A stretch of 64,000 nt of DNA from positions 62,001-126,000 of the forward strand of contig CAISDA010000017.1 in NCBI GenBank assembly GCA_903884005.1, written 5' to 3'. Shown piece by piece: positions 36,619 to 45,955 of the stretch. This DNA comes from an uncultured Ignavibacteriota bacterium (lineage in GTDB: Bacteria > Bacteroidota > Ignavibacteria > UBA10030 > UBA8401). Within the stretch, counting starts at the first letter, position 1; every line of letters begins with the position of its first letter. The translations under genes were made by a program, and so were the position numbers. Below the pieces are notes generated by a model. That model did not search any database and was not told where the DNA came from. It saw nothing but the letters and a program-made list of their open reading frames with translations.

Positions 36619-37452
36619 ATGTCTCCCACACATTTGAACCGCTCCATAGCCATCATCGGCGCCGGCAACATGGGAACCTCGCTCCTGCGGGGCATCCTGA
36701 ATGCCAACCTCACGCCGTCGAAGAAGATCACGATCAGCGGCACGCGCATCGACCGGCTCGAGGCGCTGGGCAAGGAATACGCCGTGCAGCATACGACGGA
36801 CAATGCCGAGGCGGCGAAAAATTCCGAGATCATCATTCTCTGCATCAAGGCATATATGATCGGACGCGTGCTCGATGAAATGCACGCCTCGCTGAACGAA
36901 CACCAGCTGATCATCTCGATCGCCGCCGGCGTGACCATGGAGTCGATACAGAAACGGACGGGAAAAAAAACGCAGGTGGTGCGCGCCATGCCGAACATCG
37001 CCTCGACGATCGGGTATGGGGTGACGGCCGTCGCCTTCGGCACCTATGTGCACGAACGCGAGCACAACGTGGCGATGAAAATTTTCGAAGCGGTGGGAGA
37101 TGTCGTGGTGGTCGACGAGCATCTTCTCGATGCGGTCACGGGATTGAGCGGCAGCGGCCCGGCCTACATCTACATGGTGATCGAATCGCTCATCGACGGA
37201 GGCGTGAAAATGGGCCTGCCCCGCGACATCGCGACGAAACTCGCCGTGCAAACAGTGCTCGGCTCGGCGATGCTCGTGAAGCAGTCCAACATCCATCCTG
37301 CCATTCTGCGCGACCAGGTGACCACGCCCGGCGGCACCACGATCAACGCGATACACGAATTGGAATCGCACGGTCTCCGCTCGATGCTGATCGATGCGGT
37401 GGCCACTGCAACCCGCCGTTCCAAAGAACTGAGCGAGTTGATAAACACATAG
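36619..37452 (+). CDS. proC: Pyrroline-5-carboxylate reductase
   Basis: 277 aa, last step of proline synthesis. N-terminal Rossmann motif AIIGAGNMGTSLLRG, then 'VVRAMPNIAS', and the C-terminal dimer region with LSGSGPAYIYMVIESL and PGGTTINAIHELE. proA and proB are not in the window. Confidence 0.95.
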   Translation: MSPTHLNRSIAIIGAGNMGTSLLRGILNANLTPSKKITISGTRIDRLEALGKEYAVQHTTDNAEAAKNSEIIILCIKAYMIGRVLDEMHASLNEHQLIISIAAGVTMESIQKRTGKKTQVVRAMPNIASTIGYGVTAVAFGTYVHEREHNVAMKIFEAVGDVVVVDEHLLDAVTGLSGSGPAYIYMVIESLIDGGVKMGLPRDIATKLAVQTVLGSAMLVKQSNIHPAILRDQVTTPGGTTINAIHELESHGLRSMLIDAVATATRRSKELSELINT

Positions 37453-37489
37453 GAGTGCAGTCTGTTCGCCAACGGCAAACTTTTTTCTC

Positions 37490-37590
37490 GAAGTTCCTCG
37501 CTGTCGTTGCATCGGTGCGCATGTAGGGCGAAACGGTATTTCGCCCGCTCGAGCGAAGCGGTGCAAGTTTTTGTGAGTTACTAGGGAGCG
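37490..37590 (+). repeat. Covarying-hairpin repeat, copy C
   Basis: Blocks in the same order as copy B: GTTGCATCGGTGCGCATGTA, hairpin GGGCGAAA-CGGTA-TTTCGCCC (37526-37546, perfect 8-bp stem), CGCTCGAGCGAAGCGGTGC, GAGTTACTAGGGAGCGCG. It lies between proC and leuB. Confidence 0.87.
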
Positions 37591-37652
37591 CGTGTGCGGC
37601 ACAGAACGAACCTCTTACCACACACTCATCACTTATTCGACACCACGCACCT

Positions 37653-38726
37653 ATGAACAAGAAGATCGCAGTCATTCCCGGAGACGGGATCGGAATAGAG
37701 GTGGTCGCAGCCGCCCTGACCGTGCTTCAAAAGATCGGGAAGACGTTCAACCATACGTTCGCCTACACGAAGGGGCTCGCCGGAGGCGCGGCCTTGGACG
37801 CACTCGGCGTGCCGCTCCCCGACGAGACGCTGGCGAAGTGCCGCGAAAGCGATGCGGTCATATTAGGCGCCGTGGGCGGACCGAAATGGGACATGAATCC
37901 CCAACAGTTGCGGCCCGAACAGGCGCTGCTGGCCCTCCGCAAAGAGCTCGGGTTGTACTCGAATATCCGGCCCGCAAAAATTTATTCGGCGCTTGTCGAT
38001 GCGTCGTCGCTCAAGAGGGAAGTGGTCGAGGGCGTGGACCTTATCGTCGTGCGCGAACTGACGGGCGGGCTGTATTTTGGGACGCCCCGCGGGATCGAGT
38101 CGCGCGACCGGGAGCTGGTCGGATTCAATACGATGATCTATTCGGAATCCGAGATACAGCGGATCGCGCGCTCGGCATTCGAGATCGCCATGGCGCGCGG
38201 GAAAAAGGTCTGCTCGGTGGACAAGGCGAATATCCTCGAGACGTCGCAGCTGTGGCGGACCGTCGTGATCGAGACCGCAAAAGAATATTCCGACATCGAG
38301 CTCACGCATATGTACGTGGACAATTGCGCGATGCAGCTCATCCGCAATCCGAAGCAGTTCGACGTCATCGTCACCGAAAACATGTTCGGCGACATCCTGT
38401 CCGACGCCGCGGCCATGCTCACCGGATCCATCGGCATGCTTGCATCGGCGAGCGTTGGCGGGAGCGTGGCGATGTACGAACCGGTGCACGGCTCGGCGCC
38501 GGATATTGCCGGACAGAACAAGGCGAACCCCATTGCAACAATCGCGTCCGTGGCAATGATGCTCCGTTTTTCGTTTTCACTCGGCCGCGAAGCCGATGCC
38601 ATCGAGAAGGCGATCGAGGATGTGCTGAGCGCCGGGTACCGGACAGGCGATATTTATACCAAAGGCACTACGCTTGTGGGTACGCGGGAAATGGCCGATC
38701 ACATCTGTCAGCGGATCGTGTCGTGA
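37653..38726 (+). CDS. leuB: 3-Isopropylmalate dehydrogenase
   Basis: 357-aa NAD-dependent beta-decarboxylating dehydrogenase, typical length. Motifs: [12 protein letters not shown], '[10 protein letters not shown]', [29 protein letters not shown] and [18 protein letters not shown]. Acts on 3-isopropylmalate and, in the citramalate route, on beta-methylmalate. Its stop overlaps the GTG of the acetyltransferase gene. Confidence 0.97.
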   Translation: MNKKIAVIPGDGIGIEVVAAALTVLQKIGKTFNHTFAYTKGLAGGAALDALGVPLPDETLAKCRESDAVILGAVGGPKWDMNPQQLRPEQALLALRKELGLYSNIRPAKIYSALVDASSLKREVVEGVDLIVVRELTGGLYFGTPRGIESRDRELVGFNTMIYSESEIQRIARSAFEIAMARGKKVCSVDKANILETSQLWRTVVIETAKEYSDIELTHMYVDNCAMQLIRNPKQFDVIVTENMFGDILSDAAAMLTGSIGMLASASVGGSVAMYEPVHGSAPDIAGQNKANPIATIASVAMMLRFSFSLGREADAIEKAIEDVLSAGYRTGDIYTKGTTLVGTREMADHICQRIVS

Positions 38727-39244
38727 CAAGCGTGGGACTAAGCATCGGCCATTCGCTCTGCACGCTCCGCCAGTGGCGGGAGGGCGACGAGCAATCGCTC
38801 GCTGCAAATGCAAACAATAAAAAAATCTGGATGAATCTGCGCGACGTCTTTCCGTTCCCGTACACGCTCAAGAATGCCGTGCTCTGGATCGAATTGTCGA
38901 AAGAGTCGAAGACAAATTTTGCGATCGACGTGGACGGCCAGGCTGTCGGCGACATCGCGCTCACGATGCAGGGCGACCTGATGCGCCGCAGCGCCGAGCT
39001 CGGGTACTGGCTCGGGGAAGCATACTGGGGACGCGGCATCATGACTGAAGCGGTCCGTGCCATGACCGACTACGCATTCCAATCGTTCGATATCAACCGT
39101 GTCTTCGCAGGGATCCTCGAATATAATGCGGCGTCCGCCCGGGTGCTTGAAAAGAACGGTTACGTCTGCGAGGGGCGGCTCAGACAGGCGTGTAGCAAAG
39201 AAGGGAAGTTGTACGATCAATTGATCTTTGCAACGGTCCGTTGA
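38723..39244 (+). CDS. GNAT-family N-acetyltransferase (RimJ/RimL type)
   Basis: 173 aa. The GTG at 38723 overlaps the leuB stop (GTGA), indicating coupling; a much longer same-frame reading up to 37592 is leuB out of frame. GNAT acetyl-CoA motif A is seen as [22 protein letters not shown], followed by '[24 protein letters not shown]' in RimJ/L style. Probably acetylates an N-terminal amino group or small amine; substrate unknown. Confidence 0.88.
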   Translation: MTSVGLSIGHSLCTLRQWREGDEQSLAANANNKKIWMNLRDVFPFPYTLKNAVLWIELSKESKTNFAIDVDGQAVGDIALTMQGDLMRRSAELGYWLGEAYWGRGIMTEAVRAMTDYAFQSFDINRVFAGILEYNAASARVLEKNGYVCEGRLRQACSKEGKLYDQLIFATVR

Positions 39245-39278
39245 GCATTCAGTAACAATCAGGAAGCGGGGAGATCCT

Positions 39279-40673
39279 ATGTTGACAATGAAATTCGGCG
39301 GAACGTCCGTGGGCGATGTGCTGCGTCTGCAGGAAGTGGTCTCTATCGTGAAAACATTTCTTCCCGAAGAGCCGGTGATCGTCGCGTCGGCGATGAGCGG
39401 TGTGACAAATATCCTCCTGGATTCCGCGCAGCGCGCGGTCGAACGGAACTCCGACGCGGTGGCGCGCAATGTGCAGACGCTGAGGGACAAACACCTCGCC
39501 ATCGCACACGCGCTCGTACACGACGATAACCGCAAAGCACGGCTCATCGCGCAGCAGGAGGTATTGATCGACGAACTCGCCAATCTCTTCCACGGCGTGG
39601 CGCTGCTGAAAGAATTGAGCCCCCGGTCGCTCGACGCCATTGCGTCGTTCGGCGAGATCCTGTCCTGTAACCAGATCAGCGCGATCCTGGAAGAAAGCGG
39701 CATACCCGCCCAAGCCATCGATGCGCGGACCATCATCCGTACGGACGATCACTTCGGCGAAGCCGCCGTCGATTTCGCAGTCACCAACCGGCTCGTCAGC
39801 GATCTGCTTGTGCCGTTGGTCGGCCGCAAGATCGTACCGGTTGTGACCGGATTCATTGCCGGCACAGAGGACGGACTGACGACAACGCTCGGACGCAGCG
39901 GATCGGATTACACCGGTTCCATCGTCGGGGCGGCCGTCGATTCGGGGGAAATTTGGATCTGGACGGATGTGGACGGCGTGATGAGCGCAGACCCGCGCTC
40001 GATCAAGAACGCCGCAGTGCTGCCGGAACTCTCGTACCGTGAGGCCGCCGAGATGAGCTACTTCGGGGCAAAGGTGATCCATCCGAAAACCATGGTGCCG
40101 GCGATCGAAAAGAACATTCCCATCCGCATAAAAAATACGTTCAATCCCGGAGCGCCGGGAACACTGATCTCCACCAAGACTCAATCGACCGCGAGCGTCG
40201 TGAAAACGGTGACATCGATCGATAATCTGAGCATCATTTCCATTGAAGGCAACGGCATGGTCGGCGTGCCCGGCATTTCGGCGCGCATTTTTTCCGCGCT
40301 CGCGCGCATGAGAGTGAATGTGATGATGATCTCGCAGGCGTCGTCCGAGCATAATGTCTGCATCGTGGTGCCGAAGTCGGACTGCGAGCGCGCCGTGAAG
40401 GAACTGCGGAATGAATTCGAGATCGACATCGCAAAAAAAATAATCGATGACATCGGGGTGCAGGAGCCGATGTCCATCGTCGCGGTTGTGGGCGAAGGCA
40501 TGCGCGGCACATGGGGCATCGCCGGAAAAACATTCGACGCGGTGGCTCGGGCGCACGTCAATATCGTCGCCATCGCCCAGGGTTCGTCCGAGCTGAACAT
40601 CTCATTCCTTGTAGAGCAGAAGGAAGCCGCCGCCGCCGTGCAGGCCGTGCACGATGCGTTCTATATCGGCTAA
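39279..40673 (+). CDS. lysC: Aspartate kinase (monofunctional)
   Basis: 464 aa. The ATG at 39279, preceded by GCGGGGAG, gives the canonical LTMKFGGTSVGD. The kinase domain includes 'TTTLGRSGSDYTGSIVGAAV' and 'DVDGVMSADPR'. Two C-terminal ACT domains (about 315-390 and 395-460) provide lysine/threonine feedback in the family. No homoserine dehydrogenase is fused. Last gene of the amino-acid block, followed by a terminator. Confidence 0.95.
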   Translation: MLTMKFGGTSVGDVLRLQEVVSIVKTFLPEEPVIVASAMSGVTNILLDSAQRAVERNSDAVARNVQTLRDKHLAIAHALVHDDNRKARLIAQQEVLIDELANLFHGVALLKELSPRSLDAIASFGEILSCNQISAILEESGIPAQAIDARTIIRTDDHFGEAAVDFAVTNRLVSDLLVPLVGRKIVPVVTGFIAGTEDGLTTTLGRSGSDYTGSIVGAAVDSGEIWIWTDVDGVMSADPRSIKNAAVLPELSYREAAEMSYFGAKVIHPKTMVPAIEKNIPIRIKNTFNPGAPGTLISTKTQSTASVVKTVTSIDNLSIISIEGNGMVGVPGISARIFSALARMRVNVMMISQASSEHNVCIVVPKSDCERAVKELRNEFEIDIAKKIIDDIGVQEPMSIVAVVGEGMRGTWGIAGKTFDAVARAHVNIVAIAQGSSELNISFLVEQKEAAAAVQAVHDAFYIG

Positions 40674-40722
40674 CAGTCCGTCGTACAGATGCAGGTTCGG
40701 TTGTCCGAACTCACCAATACTG

Positions 40723-40752
40723 AAAACCTCGAAGTGTCTGCTTCGAGGTTTT
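40723..40752 (+). terminator. Terminator after lysC
   Basis: Perfect 12-bp inverted repeat AAAACCTCGAAG / CTTCGAGGTTTT with a 6-nt loop TGTCTG, 50 nt beyond the lysC stop. The terminal A/T pairs supply the T-tract, which could be used in either direction. Confidence 0.88.
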
Positions 40753-41161
40753 ACAGTTTAAAGACAGGCAAAAACACCATTTTCATCCTCGCACAACACC
40801 CCTGAATGCTCTTTCCTCTTCCCCAAAATAGCCTAAATTTGGCTAATATTCGCCAATTGTTAAATATAGAACTGTCCATAAACACCTGCTACACCTGGAA
40901 AACTGAAAAACATTGGAAAAAAATGGAAATTTTTGAGTACTAATTCCTGGCACATAATATGCTAAATATATTCGGAACGGAAGCAGCACAATTCATCGGT
41001 TTTTACGCGGCTATTTTTGTTGAGGCACCCGAATATAATGGCACTGTGGCTGTTACTCACTGCATCGGCAACGGTTCCTCGATGATCGCACGTGTCCCGT
41101 GCAGTTTCTTCCACAATTAATGCTGTGTTTTTTTGTATTCCACTAAAATAAAAATTTTATC
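40753..41161. other. AT-rich intergenic stretch
   Basis: About 400 bp, markedly more AT-rich than its surroundings. Contains overlapping small inverted repeats at 40830-40856 (AGCC...GGCT and TTGGC...GCCAA, which share bases). No ORF with coding character. Likely carries the promoter of the small ORF at 41162. Confidence 0.5.
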
Positions 41162-41395
41162 ATGGAACAACATAATCACACCCGTGAATTCAGTATGCAC
41201 AATTTCGCTTCCACCGAAGAATTGTATTCATCGATCACGAAGGAAGGTTCGCTTGGCTTATTGGCATTAGGCAGCCAGGGACTATTAACGTGGCGCCAAA
41301 AACGCGCTGAGTTGTATGAAGTGTTTCCCCCGACGACAGAATCGGAGATGGTTGCAAAACTCACGAACCGTCTTGGCGAAAATGAGTTTGAGTAA
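41162..41395 (+). CDS. Small hypothetical protein, AT-rich
   Basis: 77 aa, soluble, acidic at the C-terminus ('NRLGENEFE'). It contains a short central hydrophobic stretch ('SLGLLALGSQGLLTWRQKRAEL'). Family not recognised. Its base composition is below that of the flanking operons and it stands alone between a terminator and a minus-strand gene. No clear Shine-Dalgarno sequence. It could be a real small gene of foreign origin or a chance ORF. Confidence 0.45.
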   Translation: MEQHNHTREFSMHNFASTEELYSSITKEGSLGLLALGSQGLLTWRQKRAELYEVFPPTTESEMVAKLTNRLGENEFE

Positions 41396-41505
41396 GCCTG
41401 CCACACCATAACCGCTGCACTTCGCATAAAACGCTGCCGCCGTGAACAGGACCTTCCCGTTTTTTAGCGGGGGTGCGTATGTACGTTCTATCCCAAAATA
41501 TTCCG

Positions 41506-42699
41506 TTACGCCTTCGGCGGTGCGCCGTTGCGCGTGAGCCTGAGTACGGTGATTTCCGAACGCGAGCCGAGCCGTATCGGCGGTCCCCAGTATCCGGTGC
41601 CCTTGCTCACGTAGATCACGGTCTTCCCGTACGTGTTGAGCCCGGAAAGGAACGGCTGGCCGATCGACGCAGCAAGATTCCACGGGATGAATTGTCCTCC
41701 GTGCGTGTGTCCTGAAAGCTGAAGATCGAAACCGAGGGGCGCCGCCTCATACAAGGAGCGCGGCTGATGCGCAAGCAATATTTTCACACCGGCCTCCGGC
41801 GCTCCCGATAATGCCTTCACCGGGCTCGACGCGTGATCCGGTGAGAATGCTCCTCCACCCACATCCGTGACGCCCGCAAGCAGCATGCGCCCCCCATTTT
41901 TTTCGATGATGACGTGTTCATTCACCAGCGTCCTGAATCCCAACAGCGTCGCCTCGCCCAGCCATTGCACTACGCCCGAATAATATTCATGATTTCCAGT
42001 GACGAAAAATTTTCCGTAGGGAGCGGACATGGACGCCATCGGCTCAACGATATGATGCAAATGTGCAACAGAACCGTCGGCAAAGTCTCCGGTGAACGCG
42101 ACCATGTCCGGCTTCAATGCATTCACCTGGTCCACAACCGATTGGATGAATGAATGCCCGACCGTCAATCCCGCGTGTATGTCCGTGATCTGTACGATGC
42201 GGAAGCCTTCAAACTCCTCCGGCAAATTCGCAAGCGGCACATCCACGGTGATGACGCCGGGACGTTTCCGCGCTTCGAAAAATCCGACCGCCGTCATTGC
42301 CGATGCGAGAGCGATAATGCCCAGAGACAAGACACGCATCAAAAACAGCCGCCGTTCCGGATCGAAGGCAGCAGTGGCCGATGCCGGATCGCCGAACATT
42401 TTTCCCCCGGTGAAAAATACCAGTCCCGCGAGATCGCGCATGACGACAGCGGTGAACAAAAACGAAAAGAAGCCCATGCTGATATAGCCGACCCACATCA
42501 ATGCCGTCGCCCAATGATTGTCGACGCGTTTCATTTGAAAATACATTGTCAGCGGGGGGATGAGCAGAAAGACGACGATGGCAATCCAGGCCACCCAATT
42601 CCATGGCGCGGGCAGCTGGGCCGGGACGATCAACCGGAAACCCATATACGTGTAGCCGGCCGAAAGGATCAGCATCGCTGCAATAAAAAATACTATCAT
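41506..42699 (-). CDS. Membrane-anchored metallophosphoesterase (YkuE/YaeI-like)
   Basis: 397 aa. Four TM helices in the first about 150 residues ('MIVFFIAAMLILSAGYTYMG', 'WVAWIAIVVFLLIPPL', 'MWVGYISMGFFSFLF', 'MRVLSLGIIALASAM') precede a calcineurin-like domain. All five metal motifs are present: QITDIHAG, FTGDFADG, TGNHEYYSG, LLAHQP and SGHTHGGQ. Members of this group include UDP-2,3-diacylglucosamine and phosphodiesterase-type enzymes; the substrate cannot be told. Transcribed on the minus strand after the aldo/keto reductase gene, 58 nt apart. Confidence 0.92.
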   Translation of the reverse strand: MIVFFIAAMLILSAGYTYMGFRLIVPAQLPAPWNWVAWIAIVVFLLIPPLTMYFQMKRVDNHWATALMWVGYISMGFFSFLFTAVVMRDLAGLVFFTGGKMFGDPASATAAFDPERRLFLMRVLSLGIIALASAMTAVGFFEARKRPGVITVDVPLANLPEEFEGFRIVQITDIHAGLTVGHSFIQSVVDQVNALKPDMVAFTGDFADGSVAHLHHIVEPMASMSAPYGKFFVTGNHEYYSGVVQWLGEATLLGFRTLVNEHVIIEKNGGRMLLAGVTDVGGGAFSPDHASSPVKALSGAPEAGVKILLAHQPRSLYEAAPLGFDLQLSGHTHGGQFIPWNLAASIGQPFLSGLNTYGKTVIYVSKGTGYWGPPIRLGSRSEITVLRLTRNGAPPKA

Positions 42700-42757
42700 G
42701 TTGTTCTTAGTTAGATGTGTGAAAGCGCGTTCGCACTCGATTGCTCAGCGCGTTGTG

Positions 42758-43744
42758 TTATCTGCCCAGGTTTGCCAGCGCTTGGGCTGGATACCGTGTG
42801 CCGGAGGCAGCCCCTGGCGGAAGGGCTTCGCTGATCCGCGCAATGTCCGCGGCCGAAAGCTGCACGTCGAGCGCATGGATGTTTTCTTCCAAATAGTTCC
42901 TGCGCTTTGTTCCGGGAATGGGAACCAGATCCGTTCCTTGCGCCAGCAGCCATGCAAGCGCCAGTTGCGCCGGCGTGCACTGCTTTTCAGCGGCAATCTC
43001 TTTCACGCGCACGACCAGTTCCATATTCTTCTGGAAATTTTCATCCTGGAAACGCGGATGATTCCGGCGTGTGTCGTCGGGTGCAAGATCGGCGATCTGT
43101 TGAAACGCTCCCGTCAGAAATCCGCGCCCCAGCGGACTGTAGGGAACGAACGTCATGCCGAGATCGCGGACCGTCGGAAGGATCTCGGCTTCCACATCGC
43201 GCGTCCACAGCGAATATTCCGTCTGGAGCGCGGCTATCGGATGAACCGCGTACGCTCTGCGAATCGTTTCCGCAGAGGCTTCAGACAATCCAAGGAAGCG
43301 CACTTTTCCCTCTTTCACCAGTTCGGCCATTGCGCCCACGGTTTCCTCGATCGGCACATTCTGATCGACGCGATGCTGATAGTAGAGGTCGATGTAGTCC
43401 ATACCGAGATGTTTCAGGCTTGCATCGCATGCCGACCGGACGTACGCCGGACTGCCGTTAATGCCGAGAAAGCTGCCGTCTGCGCCGCGCACGTTTCCGA
43501 ATTTTGTTGCGAGGATCACATCCTTGCGGCGCGGTCCCAGGAACTTTCCGACGAGTTCTTCATTCTTTCCGATGCCGTACATATCCGCAGTGTCGAAAAA
43601 ATTGATGCCGAGTTCGAGGGCGCGATCGATCGTTGCACCCGATTCGTCGTCGTTCCTGCCGCTGTAAAAATCAGACATTCCCATGCACCCCAGGCCGAGC
43701 GCCGAAAGTTGAACTCCTGTGTTTCCTAGTGAACGATAGAGCAT
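42758..43744 (-). CDS. Aldo/keto reductase (AKR13/YakC-like)
   Basis: 328-aa NADPH-dependent oxidoreductase. Catalytic Asp51 and Tyr56 are in FFDTADMYG, Lys81 in LATKFGN, and the His in [11 protein letters not shown]. The '[16 protein letters not shown]' and '[14 protein letters not shown]' segments are those of the AKR13-like group ('aldo/keto reductase, plant auxin-induced-like'). Substrate is probably broad carbonyls. Upstream of the metallophosphoesterase gene on the same strand. Confidence 0.94.
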   Translation of the reverse strand: MLYRSLGNTGVQLSALGLGCMGMSDFYSGRNDDESGATIDRALELGINFFDTADMYGIGKNEELVGKFLGPRRKDVILATKFGNVRGADGSFLGINGSPAYVRSACDASLKHLGMDYIDLYYQHRVDQNVPIEETVGAMAELVKEGKVRFLGLSEASAETIRRAYAVHPIAALQTEYSLWTRDVEAEILPTVRDLGMTFVPYSPLGRGFLTGAFQQIADLAPDDTRRNHPRFQDENFQKNMELVVRVKEIAAEKQCTPAQLALAWLLAQGTDLVPIPGTKRRNYLEENIHALDVQLSAADIARISEALPPGAASGTRYPAQALANLGR

Positions 43745-43857
43745 TGTCGTAGTCCCTGTAAAGTGATGATCAGTTGAACGTGCGGATAGTTGTGTAAGTT
43801 GGAAAAAATAGTGAATGTAGTATCATACAACAGCGCCGGCAGGGCGAGGAGTTCCGA

Positions 43858-44508
43858 TCACTTGATGACGACGCCCAAATATTCGACCAGCGATATAGCT
43901 TCGGGCATCGAGAACTGGGCCTTCTTGATTTTGTTGCTGAGCGGATTGATCGCATACCCGCGCGCGTCGATGAACGAGGCCCGCGTCAGATTGGCATTGT
44001 TGAATTCGCTGCCGGTAAAACTGGAGTCGCTGAAATCGGCGCCCGTCAGATCCACATTGATAAAATCGGAGTCAATGATCTCGCACTGCCTCACCGACAT
44101 CTTCCGCAGCGTCAATTCCGAAAAATTGCAATTGCGCAGCATGCACTTCGTAAAATTCATGTCCACAGACAGCGTATTGCACTGCGAGAACACCACGCCG
44201 AGAATTTTACATGCAGTAAATGTAACACCGCGCATTTTTGCATCGTTCATGATGACGAGGGAAACGTTGCAGTCCGTGAACGTGCAATTTTCAAACAGGG
44301 AGCCCGAGAGATTCGCCCCGGACAGGTCGCAATTTTTAAAATGGCAGCGCGTGAATGTTTTGCCGCGTAGCACGCCGCCACGAGCGCTGACATTGGCAAA
44401 CGTCGCATTCTCAAACTCTTCTGCGGCGAACGGATCTGCTTCTGCCTCGTCGTGCGTTGTCATGGCGCGTGTGGTATCGAACAGGGTGGGGGCTGCGGTG
44501 GATTTCAT
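43858..44508 (-). CDS. Pentapeptide-repeat protein
   Basis: 216 aa made mainly of A(D/N)LxX-type five-residue repeats: 'ANVSARGGVL', 'CHFKNCDLSGANLSGSLFENC', 'CDFINVDLTGADFSDSSF' style units from about residue 35 to 190, forming a right-handed quadrilateral beta-helix. Some such proteins mimic DNA and protect gyrase (Qnr/MfpA); nothing here shows that role. Apparently monocistronic. Confidence 0.88.
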   Translation of the reverse strand: MKSTAAPTLFDTTRAMTTHDEAEADPFAAEEFENATFANVSARGGVLRGKTFTRCHFKNCDLSGANLSGSLFENCTFTDCNVSLVIMNDAKMRGVTFTACKILGVVFSQCNTLSVDMNFTKCMLRNCNFSELTLRKMSVRQCEIIDSDFINVDLTGADFSDSSFTGSEFNNANLTRASFIDARGYAINPLSNKIKKAQFSMPEAISLVEYLGVVIK

Positions 44509-44648
44509 TCGTAAAACATAGAGAAGTTGCGAATGAAATGCAACCCGCAGGCCGGATGAATCGACGTCCCAATTCTCCGTCCGCGCAAAATCAGCAGTCC
44601 ATAGACCGCGCGCATCTGCATACTAACCGGCGTCGTCATGCCTGCGCG

Positions 44649-45089
44649 TCACACAGTCCGAACCTCAACGCCTTGGGACCTCGCGAGGTCAAGGATCTTC
44701 GGTTTGACTACCCTGTGCTGCTCAAACGTGAGGTTGCCGAGGTTCATCGTGCGCCGCCTGCCGCTCTTCGTGATGAAGGTCCACAAAAACATCTGTTCCT
44801 CAATGCGGGAAATTTCATTCCATTGGTACTGCTTTTTCCATGGCCTGCCCTCTGGGCCCGCAAATCCATGCTCATCGAACGTGAATGAACGCAGACGGAA
44901 CATTCTGGGGGCTGTCAATGCAATGACAAGGGCGGCACCGCCAACGATGGAATACATATATCCAACCCAATCCCCCTTGCTGATGCCGATGATGAGATAG
45001 AAGATTCCGCTAACAACGATGATGCCCCGTTGCACCATTTGCGTTTTCGGAGTTTGTTCGGGCTGAAGGTAGAGCGTGATGGGTTCCAT
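44649..45089 (-). CDS. Small membrane protein with PH-like C-terminal part, unknown function
   Basis: 146 aa from the ATG at 45089; a longer frame to 45269 has little coding character. Two adjacent TM helices ('GIIVVSGIFYLIIGIS' and 'YMYSIVGGAALVIALTAP') are followed by a cytoplasmic domain ('FRLRSFTFDEHGF', 'YQWNEISRIEEQMFLWTFITKSG') that looks like a bacterial PH/YcxB-type fold. The family was not pinned down. Divergent from the response regulator gene (189 bp between starts). Confidence 0.65.
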   Translation of the reverse strand: MEPITLYLQPEQTPKTQMVQRGIIVVSGIFYLIIGISKGDWVGYMYSIVGGAALVIALTAPRMFRLRSFTFDEHGFAGPEGRPWKKQYQWNEISRIEEQMFLWTFITKSGRRRTMNLGNLTFEQHRVVKPKILDLARSQGVEVRTV

Positions 45090-45277
45090 AGCGTGTCCAT
45101 ACGAGTAGCCGACGATTGGCCGGGCGACGGATCCTGAAGACGCAATGGTGAATAATAAAGAACAAATCGAGGAAAGGCAAGGCGTGTGTGCGGCAGTATG
45201 CACGGCTGCGCGATGCGAAATTGAATAAAATCCGTATATTGAGAGAACATCGTTCGTTCCCTCACGCATCGGATAGC

Positions 45278-45955
45278 ATGAAATTACTCCTGATCGAAGA
45301 CGAAAAAGAGCTGTCGCGGTCCATCATCGAATATATTAAGGATGAAGGGTACGTCTGCACGTGTTCGTACAGCTTTATTGATGCTTCGAAAAATATCAAT
45401 GATTACGAATACGACTGTGTCGTCGTGGACCTCACGCTTCCCGGCGGAAGCGGCCTCGAATTGATTCGGCAATTGAAAACGGTGCAGCCGGCGACGGGCA
45501 TCATCATCATCTCCGCGAAGAATTCGCTGGACGATAAACTTGCAGGCCTCGATCTGGGCGCCGATGACTACCTCACAAAACCGTTCCACCTTGCCGAATT
45601 GAACTCCAGAATTAAATCAGTTTTGCGCCGTAGATTCTATTCCGGCAGTTCTTCCGTGATCATCAACGAATTGCGCATTGAACCGGAGAAGCACGAGGTG
45701 TTCGTGCACGACGGAGAAATTGCACTCACCAAAAAAGAATTCGACATTCTCCTGTACCTGGCGACCAACAAGGAAAAAGTGCTGACGAAAGAGGGTATTC
45801 TGGAGCATATCTGGGGGGACGATGCGGCAACGTTCGACAGCCTGGATTTTGTCTATACGCATATTAAGAACCTCCGGAAAAAATTGATTGCAGGGAACTG
45901 CGGCGATTACATCAAATCGGTGTACGGCATCGGATATAAATTTTCGGCTCTATGA
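45278..45955 (+). CDS. OmpR/PhoB-family response regulator
   Basis: 225 aa. Receiver acidic residues in LLLIEDEKE, phospho-acceptor Asp51 in VVVDLTLPGG, and Lys in YLTKPF; the C-terminal winged helix includes 'EIALTKKEFDILLYLA' and 'VYTHIKNLRKKL...YIKSVYGIGYKF'. The start at 45278 gives the canonical N-terminus. The stop overlaps the histidine-kinase start by ATGA. Likely controls the efflux operon directly downstream (inference from context). Confidence 0.95.
   Translation: MKLLLIEDEKELSRSIIEYIKDEGYVCTCSYSFIDASKNINDYEYDCVVVDLTLPGGSGLELIRQLKTVQPATGIIIISAKNSLDDKLAGLDLGADDYLTKPFHLAELNSRIKSVLRRRFYSGSSSVIINELRIEPEKHEVFVHDGEIALTKKEFDILLYLATNKEKVLTKEGILEHIWGDDAATFDSLDFVYTHIKNLRKKLIAGNCGDYIKSVYGIGYKFSAL

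Noticed and set aside
37592-39244. A single 550-codon open frame
   Set aside because: Its first 375 codons run inside leuB out of frame and are arginine-rich with no domain; only the end from 38723 is a real GNAT gene.
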